From assembly GCF_003590095.1 (NCBI RefSeq), contig NC_039489.1, positions 2,170,001 through 2,234,000 of the forward strand: DNA of 64,000 nt. The letters are read 5' to 3'. The stretch is from Trichoplusia ni (lineage: Eukaryota > Arthropoda > Insecta > Lepidoptera > Noctuidae). The position numbers and the translations under genes are program-made. The notes beneath the pieces are model-generated. The model did not search any database and was not told the DNA's origin. It saw only the letters and a list, made by a program, of their open reading frames with translations. This document shows positions 43,756 through 55,159 of the stretch, piece by piece (within the stretch, counting starts at the first letter, position 1; every line of letters starts with the position of its first letter).

Positions 43756-44245
43756 TTAGATTTTCAGAATGTCTCTTATGCACTTCAGATGAAATCGGTC
43801 CAGCGCCCGTATATGTTTCCGATAGAGGACCCATGTCTGAGCAGAGTATAAAAGATTTGGGAGGACTATGGCCTTGTAAACGGAGATTTTTGTCGAAAGC
43901 TTCAAATCATGTGAGTGTAATATCTTGGCTCGTAACTTACCGAAAGCAGCTGATGCTGCGCCAATGCGATGGTTTATTTCAGTATCAAGGTCACACTTAG
44001 ATGTAATTGTGCTGCCTAAGTATTTGAAGGTATTCACTTGCTTCAGATCAGTATCTCCAATTTTTACCTTGATAGGTTCTGTAGCTCCTTGAGAGTTGAC
44101 TGCCATAACCTCAGTTTTTTTCACACTGATTTTCAGACCGAAACGACAGCATACTTCCTGAAGGTTAGTCATTAGGTCCTGCAGCTCTTGTGCAGAGTTG
44201 GTAACAAAGCACAGATTATCAGCATACATGATCTCCGTTATAAGA
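43756..44245 (-). pseudogene. LINE reverse-transcriptase fragment
   Basis: Minus frame: EIMYADNLCFVTNSAQELQD (catalytic YAD motif, second Asp replaced by Asn), KISVKKTEVMAVNS, FKYLGSTITSKCDLDTEINH and YKAIVLPNLLYSAQTWVLY. The Asn in YADN would remove a catalytic residue. It reads in frame out of a BEL Gag fragment on its 5' side. Confidence 0.7.
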
Positions 44246-45060
44246 GCCTGAGATACTTTAGTAATACAATACAAATACAATAAACTGTGATGCCTTTTGT
44301 TGCACTCACGGCACGGTCCCATGCGACATGCTCCTACATGGTGTCCTTGCCTAAGGCAGTTAGTACATAATTTATATTTATTGACATTGACTACATTTGG
44401 GCTGACTGCTATCTTGTTTATTGCGATTCAATGACTCTAAAACCTCTGCGCGATCAGTCATGAACTTATAGAATTCTTCTAATGTATGGGTATCATCGTC
44501 TATTTGTTTGATATATTCTTCCCATTTGACTGCAGTATTACTATCCAACTTTTGAGACAATATAAAAATAAGTAAACCATCCCATTGGTCCGTCCTAAAC
44601 TGGCCAATGCACGCAAGTTTTTTGTGACGTGATCAACTCAGAACCTTAAAGACTTCTCAGATTCACGCGTAAGTTGTTTAATGTTAACTAGTGAATTAAA
44701 GTGATGGTTAATCAAAATCCTTTTATTATTGTAACGATTATAAAGTAACTTCCATGCTTCTGTATAGTTTGTGGTTGATACCTCTAGGTCTGAAATAATT
44801 CTCGCGGCGTCACCTTCGAGATAGGATATAAGATAGTGGAACTTCTGAAATGGCGTTGACATGTATATTTCTGTGTATCAAACTCTCAAAAGTATCACGA
44901 AATTCTAACCATCGAAAATAAGAACCGTCAAACTTGGCAATTTGTATTTGAGGTAACTTTTCGCCAGTTACATGATGATTCGAACAACAAGAATTATCAT
45001 GAATAGAACCCCGTCTTTTTCACTTTCAATCTTTGAAAACTTGTCTACTAAAACCTTTTG
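44246..45060 (-). pseudogene. BEL/Pao Gag fragment
   Basis: Minus strand: FDGSYFRWLEFRDTFESLIH (near 44930), FHYLISYLEGDAARIISDLE, WKLLYNRYNNKRILINHHF, ILSQKLDSNTAVKWEEYI and the zinc fingers CTNCLRQGHHVGAC plus CRECNKRHH (44290-44370). These are DUF1759 and CCHC parts of a BEL family distinct from that at 1-1530. Frameshifts near 44860 and 44600. Confidence 0.78.
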
Positions 45061-45148
45061 CAGTGGCAATGTTATTTATTATTTTTATTTATTATTTTAA
45101 TTTTTAGTTATTATTTTTATTTAAGCACAAATTGACGCCACATTTACT

Positions 45149-46515
45149 TCACGAAATTGTGGAATAGCCTTTACATTTGGGAAATTTGCACCGGAGTGGC
45201 CCACCTACTGTTGGCCAATGTTCAGCACCATCTCTTATGTCTTTTGGAGGTGGAGGTGCTGGAGAACCCTTTTCTTTTTTTGATAGTAATTCCTCTTCTA
45301 GTGGACTGGTACTAGGACGACCTCTTTTAGCCTCTTTGGTGGGTCCTCTGTTGCATAGCACAAAGGCCAATTCATTTCTGAATTGGCCCATTGTAAGTAG
45401 ACTCTTTTTGGGTTCACCTCTTTCTTGAGCATTTTTTTATATACAATCCAAGAGTTTATAATAGCGAGATCAAATAAATGATAAAATATACGCAAGTACC
45501 ACTTTTTAGACATTATATTTATATGATTTCTGCCCATGAGATCTACTCCTCCCATATGTTTATTGTACTCTTGGAGAATAAACGGGCAAGTATATCAATT
45601 TTTCCTTTTATTGTCCTGTCATATCTATTGACTTTAGTTACAGGCAATGCTCCAGCATAAGAAGATAGCAGGGTTACTATTTTATTATCTTTCCAAGCCA
45701 CACAACTGAAATCTGTACCATCATGCACAGACACTCTTTCCTCAAAACTACCTCTGGGCACAGATTTTTTCATGAAGTTTTTCTTCTCTGGAAGTTTATT
45801 ATTTGGAATCCTGTTTTGTTGCACAGTTCCCACTGTGTGAATGCCTGATTTAGCTAAAAAAAACTACCAATGGCAAAGATGTATAAAAATGATCAAAGTA
45901 TATGATATGGTTTTGCTTTCTTGGCACTCCTCGAAGTAAACGAACTACAACATTTCCTGTTGCACCAAGATCTGGTTCATCTGTGAGCTTTTCTGTATTC
46001 TCTTGTCCAGAATATACCTCAAACTTGTGGGCATATCCCATCAAGTCACAGAGAACATATAATTTGAAGCCCCATTTATGGGGCTTCTTAGGCAGATATT
46101 GTTTTAAAAATTGCCCTATTTTGGTAGAACACATCTGTTCATCCACAGAAAGTCTTTGATCCATTGGCACTGTGGTAAACCTCCTCTCATTGATATGCTT
46201 GACAACAGGGCGGATTTTATAAAGCCTGTCATGTTCTGGATGACCTATAGGTTTGTGAAGATCATTGTTATTAATATGTAATGATAACTTTATTTTCTCA
46301 AAATTGTTCAGTGGCATTATTGAAGAAATGGCCTCTGGACTTTTTTGCACAGAGAATAAGTTCGTATTTTGAATAACCGTATCAATAATTTCTTCGCTAA
46401 AAAAATCAAAAAAATAATCGGATGGTGACTTTGAATTGGAACCAAATTGAGTAAATATTATTTGGTCTAATAGTGCACAGTGCTTAAATTTCCCGCCTTC
46501 CCATTTAAAATCCAT
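45149..46515 (-). pseudogene. piggyBac-like transposase, frameshifted
   Basis: Minus strand, 46515-45850: MDFKWEGGKFKHCALLDQII, MPLNNFEKIKLSLHIN, VPMDQRLSVDEQMCSTK (first catalytic Asp) and HIIYFDHFYTSLPL (second Asp). After frame changes near 45840 and 45560 come HMGGVDLMGRNHINIMSKKW (third Asp) and, after another near 45390, a C-terminal cysteine segment (CKFPKCKGYS). All three catalytic Asp regions are present but in different frames. TTAA-flanked ends were not found. Confidence 0.88.
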
Positions 46516-46675
46516 CGGCTGTCTAATATATTTTTTTTGTGAGTACTATTGATTGATTCTAACTGTTTTTTGATCGAGTGTTTTTAGAATTTTTGCTAGA
46601 TACTGGCTCGGCGAAACCGAATAATTTGTCGTTGTTTTTATATTCTTGGAGTCTTAGGTGGATTATTTTTAGGTT

Positions 46676-47805
46676 CTAATAGGAGACCATAGAAATTTCG
46701 TCTATGATCAGCCAATTTATAAAGCGCCATTTACGTCGTTCGTTCTCGAGTCTTAGACCAGTATTTTTTTTGTATGTCATAGTATTTTTCTTTTCTATCG
46801 GTAGCAAGAAAATACTATGGAGTGTTTTGCCAAAAATTTGACGAGCAGCAACTCCGGTTAGCGAACCAACTTCCACAAAGTTAGGCTTCAGTAGTATATC
46901 TACTGTTGGTGCGTAACAACGCTTAATACGTGCCACGATTAACTTCAACAGAAATGATTTTCCGCTACCTGCACCACCCGTGATAAAATGCAACAGCTGA
47001 CTCTCTTGTCTTTGCAAATCGTTTTCGATTGCCGTAGATACTTTCTGAAATAAATCCCTCTATTGGACATTTAATCCGCGAATGCTTCCCAGGAACAATT
47101 CATCTGACACGTTCTTCCATGTCTTCACAAAAGTTATCATCGTCATGAACAATTTGTTCACCAACACATAACAAGGGTGCATTACTGACATCGGTTTCGC
47201 GCGCAGCATTAAGTGCGGTAGCTTGAGCAACAGCCTGCTGAATAATTTGTTCGGCGTAACCAAATTGTTCTGCGCTCACATTACCCTGCAACGGGCGAAG
47301 ATCACTTTGGCGTCTTATAAAACAGTCTTCAGCGGTTTCATTTTCAAACAGTAACTCGCTTTCATTACGAAATGCTATGATGCTATGCTACTATTAAACT
47401 GTAATAATACGCTTCTTTGTCACTATTAATTGTATAATAACGGGTACGTAATACTGACGGTCTATTTCTTACACGCATTCTAGTGTTGTCCTGCAATCTG
47501 ATATACCTCACTGGCGTAATATCTTCGTCCCTAAGTTCTGCATCGCCATTGTCCTCTGACTATGTCGCATTAGAGACAGTTTCAAAACGGACGGCAAATT
47601 CCGCAAGGCTTGAATTCTCCAGCTCGTTTGGGCGTAATACATAACGATCAAATATGTTATTGTAAATACTGGTTTCATCACTGTCGAATCTCAGAAGTCT
47701 GAAACGTTCCGCCGGCCTGCAACTATTGACAAAAACAGTCTTACGCGATAACATTTTAATGGCAAATAGCATAATCTGTATGCGCATTCGGGTGCACTCA
47801 CCAGG
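46676..47805 (-). pseudogene. Helitron helicase (Pif1-like) fragment
   Basis: Minus strand from 47805: KMLSRKTVFVNSCRPAERFR, NELENSSLAEFAVRFE, a degraded middle (FENETAEDCFIRRQSDLRPL), then LLHFITGGAGSGKSFLLKLI (Walker A) and INWLIIDEISMVSY (Walker B). This is the N-terminal half of the Helitron helicase. The remaining helicase motifs and the Rep domain are missing. It is unrelated in position to the Rep piece at 58065. No 3' Helitron hairpin-CTRR end was seen. Confidence 0.82.
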
Positions 47806-47825
47806 CGTTGACTTAAAATAGTCAT

Positions 47826-48313
47826 TGATACTGAGAACAATTGTTTCAAAAAGAAGAACGACTGCAGAAGATACTTCAGAAACTTTCAATCCGGGTGTTA
47901 ACAATAGCGTTGTTCCAGGAACTTCAGCAGAACTTGATTCATCGAATGAAAATAACAATTTTGACAGCTACCTTCGACAACATTTTGTTACTAACAGACA
48001 TATCAATATAGATGAACAGAATTTACAATCATCAGAAAGAGAAATCAATTTTAAGTTAGTTGCTTTTTTACAAGAACCAGTATTACCATCTAAACGCAGC
48101 ATTTTAGAGTATTGGAAGCAGAGAAAGATGACTGATCCATATTTATATAACCTGGCAAAAATAGTTTTGGCGACACCACCGACTAGTGTTAGTGTTGAAA
48201 GGCGCTTTTCGTCCTTGAAATTTGTCCTTAATAATCTACGTATGTCATTAAATGACTTAATAATTGATGATGTTTTGATCGTCCGAAATAATCATTTATT
48301 TTCGTTGGAGTAA
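47826..48313 (+). pseudogene. hAT transposase C-terminal domain, third copy
   Basis: Open for 162 codons: FDSYLRQHFVTN, LPSKRSILEYWKQRKM, NLAKIVLATPPTSVSVERRF and SLKFVLNNLRMSLND. This is the hAT dimerisation domain close to the C-terminus. Everything upstream is replaced by Helitron sequence. 48314-48590 has no gene. Confidence 0.82.
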
Positions 48314-48579
48314 AGTGTAGTATAAAGGGATGATCATTATTTTTGCAACATGTTATTTAAATCTCCATAAAAAACATTTTTTAAGTTAAAAACCCCTTGA
48401 TGTTCATTGATAGTTGCATTGTTTACTGATTCAGTTTAGAAATAAAACAATCTTATCAATTATGTATTTTATTTAAAAAAAGAACATTAATGATTTTACA
48501 CAAATCTTCTGCTTTTGATACAAATGAATTTAATTAAACCTACATAGTGTATGGATTTTTTCATGTTTTATTAATTTAT

Positions 48580-49012
48580 TTCAGTATCACTTACTTCAAT
48601 TTGGTCAGTATGAAAACCTTTTTCGGTGTTCAAAAAGTTTAATATTTTTACATAACATCTTGTACGCATACATGGTAAGAAATGCTTTAATTCCTCTTTA
48701 ATGAGATCCGTAAAATGTTAATTCCTTTGGTCTATTACTACTTTAGAATGTTCTGAACAAGGCAAACATATTTTATTTTCTTGTTTCTACACAACTTCTA
48801 CTTTGACTTTGTTTTTCTCCGAAGTACACATATTTGGTTTTAACAAAAATGTAGATGCAGGGCGCTTCCAATCGTAATCTTCTGAATCTAAAGGATACGG
48901 AGATTTGCTTCGCTTTAATCCTGAAAGGAATAACTAAATAAAGTAAAGACGAAAGCTAGTTAAAATTGCGTCAACATATTTAATTCAAATAAGACTCACC
49001 TCTGTTATTCAT
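48580..49012 (-). pseudogene. Unrecognised two-exon gene convergent with hAT
   Basis: Minus strand: MNNRG, a GT-AG intron, then LKRSKSPYPLDSEDYDWKRP, CLPCSEHSKVVIDQRN, LIKEELKHFLPCMRTRCYVK and LNFLNTEKGFHTDQIEVSD. Two stops (near 48790 and 48720) interrupt it. It sits between hAT coding sequence and the hAT right end, as does the unknown gene at 37292-37878 in another hAT element. Confidence 0.4.
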
Positions 49013-49159
49013 CCTTCGTCGCCAAATTTCAGTCCTTGTAGTCCTGCAGTACGAATTTTGGAGAAGACAGACGGCGACGTTGCGAACTTGAGTGCGATTA
49101 ATAGTTTTGTAACTAAACGACCTCGCATCGTCCAGGCCTGTCGAGCGAGGGTAGCGGGG

Positions 49160-49346
49160 GCCGAGGGCTCTTATCGAACTTGGTTTTAACCGGTTAATTT
49201 TCACCACCAAAACCAAAATTAATGAAAAACCGGTATTCTGCAAAAACCGGTAAAAACGGTAAAGTACAACCTTTAACCTAAATTAATTTCGGTTTGGGGT
49301 CAATGACCGAAACCGGTTAAGAATTTCAACCGGTTTCGGAGCCCTG
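49160..49346 (+). repeat. hAT right end with repeated AACCGG motifs
   Basis: At least five aaccgg/ccggtt units (49188-49335) precede gaaaccggttaagaatttca and a terminus reading cagggctccgaaaccgg on the minus strand, ending at 49346. Subterminal repeats of this kind bind hAT transposase. Confidence 0.65.
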
Positions 49347-49451
49347 CATAAATGATTAATGTTATATTTTATTTGTTCCAGATTTGATTTGAGTGAATAA
49401 CTGTGAATTGAAGTGTAATTGTAAGTTCATTCAATAAAGAAAAACAAAACT

Positions 49452-50029
49452 TTATTTTAATACTTCTTTATTTTGCTCTAAGTCTAATTTTAACTTTTTA
49501 TTTGTTAATTCCATGTGTTCTATTTCTGATTCTAATTTCTTCTTTTTAGTAATATAATAATCAGCAATAGCTTGATTCCGTACAGCTCGAGTCCTTATGT
49601 CATCATCCAGTAGCCTACGTTTTTCTTTATCTGAAATAAATATAATTGTTATTTAAAAAAATGGTTTTATTGCAATAATGTAATGTCTTTTGTTTTCTGC
49701 CTTTTCTTATAAGATTAATAATATTAACATAAGTTACCGATCGTTTCTCGCTTGGCACTTTCTCCGTTTCATGGGCGATAAGAGCCGCGAACGCTGTTTC
49801 GTGGGTCCTTGGGCTCATCTTCAAAAGTTATTTGAGGTAGATTTGAAACATCAGTATTTAATTCATTCTGGTCCCATGTGCAGCGTTGATAATATTTTGC
49901 AGTTTCCAAATCCTCGTACGTGACTTGCGCTCCCTTTGAAACTTTTCTTTCACTCACTGAAAACTTTCTTTTCTTAGTAGTTTGTAATATACTCGGAGAG
50001 ACAGGTCTGTTCTCGTCGTCAGAAGACAT
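49452..50029 (-). pseudogene. Small two-exon coiled-coil protein of unknown element
   Basis: Exons 49738-50029 and 49452-49630 (GT-AG, phase 1), 157 codons. It begins MSSDDENRPVSPSILQTTKK, then DLETAKYYQRCTWDQNELN, and ends in a coiled coil (YITKKKKLESEIEHMELTNK). One TGA (about 49770) breaks it. It resembles C-terminal parts of transposon DNA-binding partners but has no visible MADF or Myb domain. Confidence 0.45.
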
Positions 50030-50039
50030 AATTATTATT

Positions 50040-50165
50040 ACTAGCTGTTGCCCGCGACTTCGTCAGCGTGGTTAGAAGATATAAGTTATTTACGATTTAC
50101 GCGATTTGCGCGTTCAAACAAACAAACAAACAAACAAACTCTTCACCTTTATATATTAGTATAGA
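50040..50165 (+). repeat. Lepidopteran dispersed repeat, short form
   Basis: tactagctgttgcccgcgac at the start, then (aaac)n and an end like ctttatatattagtatagat. Same family as 57968-58064. 50166-50381 has no gene. Confidence 0.75.
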
Positions 50166-50591
50166 TTATTTATGAACTAGTTAAGTAATCAGGTTAACAA
50201 CAATCTGTAAATGACGGCCGGGCGGGTAGTGATGTATCTATTGTATCTAATAGAGATGGGTGTTGAATTAATAAACTGATTTTAATGACAGTTTTGTGTT
50301 CGTCAGGGAATTAACTAATTTTATTTTATTTAAGGAAAAAACCTACTTAAAAAATATTAACAGGATTACTTACTACATTAAGGCCCGGTTTCACCAACAT
50401 AGTATAAGTCTTAGTACAAGAATAAATCGTTAATTACTCTCGAGTATATCCATTTTACGTTTCACCAACATTTAAACTAATGATAAAACCTCTATACTAG
50501 AATAAGGTCATATACCGCCAATTTCGGTCATATAAGCTGCTAATCTTTGGTTAGAAGTGTCACTGTCAAGTCAGTTCATCGCATTTAAAAA

Positions 50592-51809
50592 ATGGCGCGC
50601 CGTTTGTATGCATTAATAAATGAAACCGATAGCGAAGATGATGATTATTTTTGTCCTCGTCCACGGTGGTTTAAGGAAAGGGCTAATTATTTTGAAGAGT
50701 ACGACGAACACGATTTTGTGATAAGATTTCGCTTATCCAAGGAGGCAACATTAAGTTTACTGGCAAAAATCGAGCACCGCTTGGAGTATACATCAGATAG
50801 GTGAGTTTTCTTAATAATAGCATGTTATTTATGTAATTTATGCAAATTTTATTTAAAAAAGGTGCCTTCTTCTATGTAAAAAGTGGAAATTAATTCTAGC
50901 ACTTGTTCGTTTTGTTTCAGAAATAAGCCAATATCGCCTGTCAATCAATTATTAGCTACATTAAGATTTTACGCAACAAATAATACCCAAATGAGCATTG
51001 GTGACTTTGTCGGTATCAGTACACCAACGTCACACAGAGTTATTCACCAAGTCAGTGCAGCAATAGCATCGTTGCACAAAGAGTATATCCGATTTCCAAC
51101 AACACGCGAGGAAATACGAAAAGAACAGGATTCATTCTTTCAAATCGCTAGATTTCCGCGAGTCATTGGTGCAATGGATTGTACTCATGTCCGTATATCC
51201 TCACCAGGTGGAGATCATGCAGAACTATATCGCAACAGAAAGGGCTACTTTTCCATCAACGTGCAAACTATTTGCAATGCAAACTTGGAGATCACTGATA
51301 TAGTAGCCCGGTGGCCAGGTTCATCTCACGACAGCACTATATTCAATAATAGTTGCATAAAAAGTAAGTTTGAAACTGGCCAGTATGGCAATGCTTTGCT
51401 GTTAGTAGATGGTGGGTATGCTTCCACTTCGTACATGATGACGCCTTTAGAGAACCCTAGGACTCCAGTGGAACAACTCTATAACGAGTCACAAATACGG
51501 ACTCGTAATCCTGTTGAAAGGTCATACGGGATCTGGAAGAAACGGTTTCCTGCATTGGCCTTAGGGCTTCGCACTAAGCTGGACAAGTCTTTGACTATTA
51601 TTGTAGCCACTGCCGTGTTGCATAATATGTTGATGCAACGAGGTGAAGTCAATCCCATTGATGATCCCGCACTACAACTTCCAGCTCCATGGGATGAACT
51701 TTTACACCATGGTCAGATAACTCAGCAACCACAACATCCACAACAATACATCAGGCCCAATTCAGTGCGAGATGCTATCATTAATAATTATTTTCAAAGT
51801 ATATTGTAA
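50592..51809 (+). CDS. Harbinger transposase (HARBI1-type), 365 aa
   Basis: Exons 50592-50800 and 50921-51809 (GT-AG). MARRLYALINETDSEDDDYF starts it. The helical N-terminus FVIRFRLSKEATLSLLAKIE and YATNNTQMSIGDFVGISTPT are followed by the nuclease core: VIGAMDCTHVRISSP (Asp), LLLVDGGYASTSY (Asp) and NPVERSYGIWKKRFPAL (Glu). All three catalytic positions are present and no break is seen. It is clearly related to 13025-14348 (shared LYNESQIRTRN and ENPRTP/SNPRTP). Confidence 0.9.
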
Positions 51810-51841
51810 CCAATAAAACAAATTTTATAAGCAATAAATAT

Positions 51842-53044
51842 TTATTTGCGTTTTTTTTGTCTCAACTCTAAAAGTAGCAACCTAGTTTTAATTTTTTCTT
51901 GTTTTAAAATTTCTTGTTGTATATCCATTTGGATTTCAAACAATTTTTTAGCTTCTTCTCTCTCATTAGCTGCATGCTCGATTTGGACATTAATAGCCTT
52001 CCCCTTCAACTCCTGCAAGTTTTCAAGAGAGGCTCTCGTAAGTTGCGGCCGCCTTTTCGACATCCATTCAAGTCGTTTTCCTGAATAAGGCCTTTTTTTG
52101 CCTGAAGGTTTCAATTGTTCTGAAACAGGCGTTTTTAGACAGTTTGGAGTGTAATCGCCCCAATCCTAAAAAAGATACATAATATGTAAAGCAACCGTAA
52201 ACATGGAAATACAGTACACATATGAAGAAACAGGTAATTTACTAAAATTAAGGAACATTTTTGTTTAATATTTTTGAATCTATGATGTAAAAAGTGTGCA
52301 ACTTTACCACATTATTCATGGTTTCATTAGTATCAACGTGGTGTGTTGACTTAGTCTGAACCTCAGGGCCAGGAATTGTATGTAATAATTCGTCTGAAAA
52401 AATATATAATAGAAGATCATCGTGCAAGACACAATACATTGAGTTTAAACTTTCGTGAGACATTATCATACTATTCAAAGCTTAAGGCTGTTACTTTTAT
52501 TTATTAGGTATGAATTGATATCTGACAAACCCTTTTTATGTGCCTCTGCTGAAAATGATTCCGTGATATTTTCTGTAACGTTTACATTATCTTTATCATA
52601 CGGATTATGTAGACCTACAGCACTTGGCGTTATAAGACCCAGGATCCTCTCTTGAAGAGGATCATCAATCTTCGGCCTTGATGGTCCACCACCTAAGAAA
52701 AAACAAGTTTTTGTAGATTTATAGATACAATTGCCATAAAAATTTTGTAACATACACTTACCGGTTTTAATTAAATGCATCCTCTTAAAAGATGCTTCTT
52801 TTTTGGTAGCTTTTTTTAAACTTTCCCACTGGGATTTCAAATTTTCGGCAGTACGGTGGGAAAGCGTTGTCTGCGAATTATATTTATTGGATATTGTCGT
52901 CCATTCCGCAAGTTTTTGCTTCATTGAAACCCCGTCGGTTCTTTTATTTTCTATGACATGAAAATGCTCAGTAACTAGATCTACCAGCTGCGTCTTTTCT
53001 GATGCCATCCAATTAGCAGATCGCTTTCTCTTATAATTTGCCAT
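51842..53044 (-). CDS. Harbinger Myb/SANT-like partner, about 284 aa, four exons
   Basis: Exons 52762-53044, 52531-52692, 52308-52393 and 51842-52165 on the minus strand; all junctions are GT-AG and phases agree. The second donor (AAGGGTTTGTC) is weak and least certain. MANYKRKRSANWMASEKTQL leads into a Myb/SANT trihelix-like domain (TTISNKYNSQTTLSHRTAEN, LKSQWESLKKATKKEAS), then GGGPSRPKI, an acidic middle and a long basic coiled coil (EEAKKLFEIQMDIQQEILKQ). It is the counterpart of 14385-15782. Confidence 0.78.
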
Positions 53045-54191
53045 TTCCAGGTCTTATTTATTTATTTTTATTTTGATGACAATTATAAACAAGGAAACTA
53101 ATCAAATATGATCAAAGCATAAGTCAAAACATTATCCAAACAATTTTAGAAAATAGGGAGCGCCATTGCTCAGGCACGGAACAACCGGACTATTTTACTT
53201 GGTAGCGTTCTAGTTTCATTCCATCCATTCGTTCAAGGTTACAGAGTAACTAAACAAGATTAAGATATCCGCAGACTAACTTGGTGAAATGAAATTGAAG
53301 TTAACCAAGGGGTAAATGGTTAGAATAAATTTATATTGGGGTAGCTACTCTCGTGTTAATTCGATGTTGGTGAAACCGGGCCTAAGAGCCATTTCACATT
53401 TTTTCCCGAATTGTTAAGACTTTGAGCTTCTTTATTACCATCTTAGGTAATACCTAGAATTTATTGAACGAATATAAAATGTAGGTTAATCATTTATATT
53501 GACGTTTAATGTAACGCATTTACTAAAATCGCTTTGTTTTATTTGTAATGACCCATCTCCCACAACCATTTTACTGAAAAATTGCCGCAGAGTCAACTTC
53601 GGAGTCCTAAATCTATCAATAATACTCATAAATGAAACTTAAAAAAATACATACAGGGTCAGACATGTATTTTTGTAGTCGTTTAATGAAATAGATTCCT
53701 GAATTTTATTACCATTATTAATGAGTAAAAAAATAAATTCTTCGACCAATTTTGTTTTCTATACGTGTTTTTTGGTTGAAATACGAAGTAATTGTGAAAA
53801 TAAAATTATTCCAAAATAATCTATGTTCTTTAGACAATCGAACCCTATAGTTATTTTGACAATATTTGCATAAATTTTGTCAAAATATCAATTTGAACAT
53901 CAGTCTAAATCACAATAAATTACTAAAGTAAGTGTGCACCGATCAGAACGGCGCGAGCGCCCGTCGCGGAAGGACCTGTGCAATTTTTTCCGTCGTCCCG
54001 ATTTCCGACCGCTCACGAAATAAAGTGAATATTATACTACGACCACATAATTTTGATCCGCTTTGCATTTTTTTTTCGTAAGTTAGATTTTGTTTGTTTT
54101 CACATATTGTTAAGATGTGTTTTTTTTTTGGAAAATAATTATATATTTTTTTTATTAATTGTTTGTAATAAGTAAGTAGGTATATCAGTTG

Positions 54192-54508
54192 TCTACCCAC
54201 GGCGAGGGCCACATTCGGTGCTATGGATGCGGTCCCAATATGAGGCGAGGAGGCCGACGCTCTTTACACGTCGGCCTCCACACAACACAAGAAAGTGACC
54301 TACCGGCCCACATCACTGGCCGGTGGAAGCCCGCGGTCGGTGTATGAAGGATTGCAACGCATTGCCATACACCGACACAAAAACGCGGATGACGTAGCAC
54401 GGCGGTTCAGGTTTAGTCAGTAAAAGTCTGACTCTACCCATTTCCTCCCCCGAGGGAGTGGGTGTCCATGAGGATTCCCCCGCCTAAACAAAAAAAAAAA
54501 AAAAAAAG
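54192..54508 (+). mobile_element. 5'-truncated LINE 3' end, second copy
   Basis: 13-bp duplication ggtatatcagttg at 54179-54191 and 54509-54521, and a long A tract. The body is almost identical to 30440-30739 (for example cgcggatgacgtagcacggc), so both are recent. Confidence 0.85.
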
Positions 54509-54807
54509 GGTATATCAGTTGCCTGGTAAAATATATTTTTTTTTATATATTTTTTTTATTTTATTTTATATTTAACATTGATTTATATGTAGATATCTGA
54601 AATTAATAGTTATTTTTTTAGCATTTTAGAACGAGAAACCGTCTAAACCGCATGGAAGAGAGTAGCACTTTTGTATTTGATCCGACGTAGACGACAAGAA
54701 AACACCGGCCCCATTGTACATCCACCCCGTGTTCTATTTTACCATTTTTTTATAAGTATCATTTGCTATAAATATTTTACATAATACCTATCAGTGTTTC
54801 TTTGTTT

Positions 54808-54851
54808 ATTTTATTTAGCGTAATGTGTAAACGCATTACGCTAAATAAAAT
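54808..54851. repeat. 18-bp inverted repeat
   Basis: attttatttagcgtaatg (54808-54825) and its exact complement (54834-54851) with an 8-base loop, in the interior of the TTAA element. Confidence 0.7.
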
Positions 54852-55159
54852 ATTCAATTTTTCATAATCTATAATTTTTACCAAAACATATTACAATAAC
54901 GGCTCAAGATTGTTTCGTCGGTCTTGACTCTCATGTTACACTGTTTATATTGCATTCGTGTGACTCGCTACGCACACATAGACAATGACGCACTCTTTTG
55001 CCTAAACTTGAGCGCAGTCATTTTGTGAAATGGCTCTTAATATTTTTATTAGGTTTCTTCACTTAACATCATTTGACATTCAACTAATAATATCAATATC
55101 CAACAAAACAAAATAAAAAAAATTCTCTTTCAAACTGTCAATCTTATACAAGCAACACC

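Larger units (their letters stand above)
50382..53382. mobile_element. PIF/Harbinger element 3 (complete, 3001 bp)
   Basis: Ends ggcccggtttcaccaacat and its exact complement (19 bp), flanked by TAA at 50379-50381 and 53383-53385. It has a nuclease gene (50592-51809, plus) and a Myb/SANT-like gene (51842-53044, minus), convergent and 32 bp apart. It is the same general type as Harbinger 1 but with different ends and one intron fewer in the nuclease. It entered 4 bases from the end of a TTAA-flanked element. Confidence 0.9.
53386..55036. mobile_element. TTAA-flanked inverted-repeat element, non-autonomous
   Basis: The left end gagccatttcaca (53386) and right end tgtgaaatggctc-type (…ttttgtgaaatggctc, 55036) are inverted over 13 bp. 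The right flank is TTAA (55037-55040). The left TTAA was pushed away by Harbinger 3 and lies at 50378-50381. TTAA target choice suggests piggyBac-like mobilisation. No coding frame was recognised in about 1.3 kb of AT-rich interior, which also holds a LINE tail (54192-54508). Confidence 0.65.

Noticed and set aside
47560..47958. Single gene spanning Helitron helicase and hAT sequence
   Set aside because: The N-terminal 45 codons are antisense hAT; the junction near 47810 is a chance open frame.
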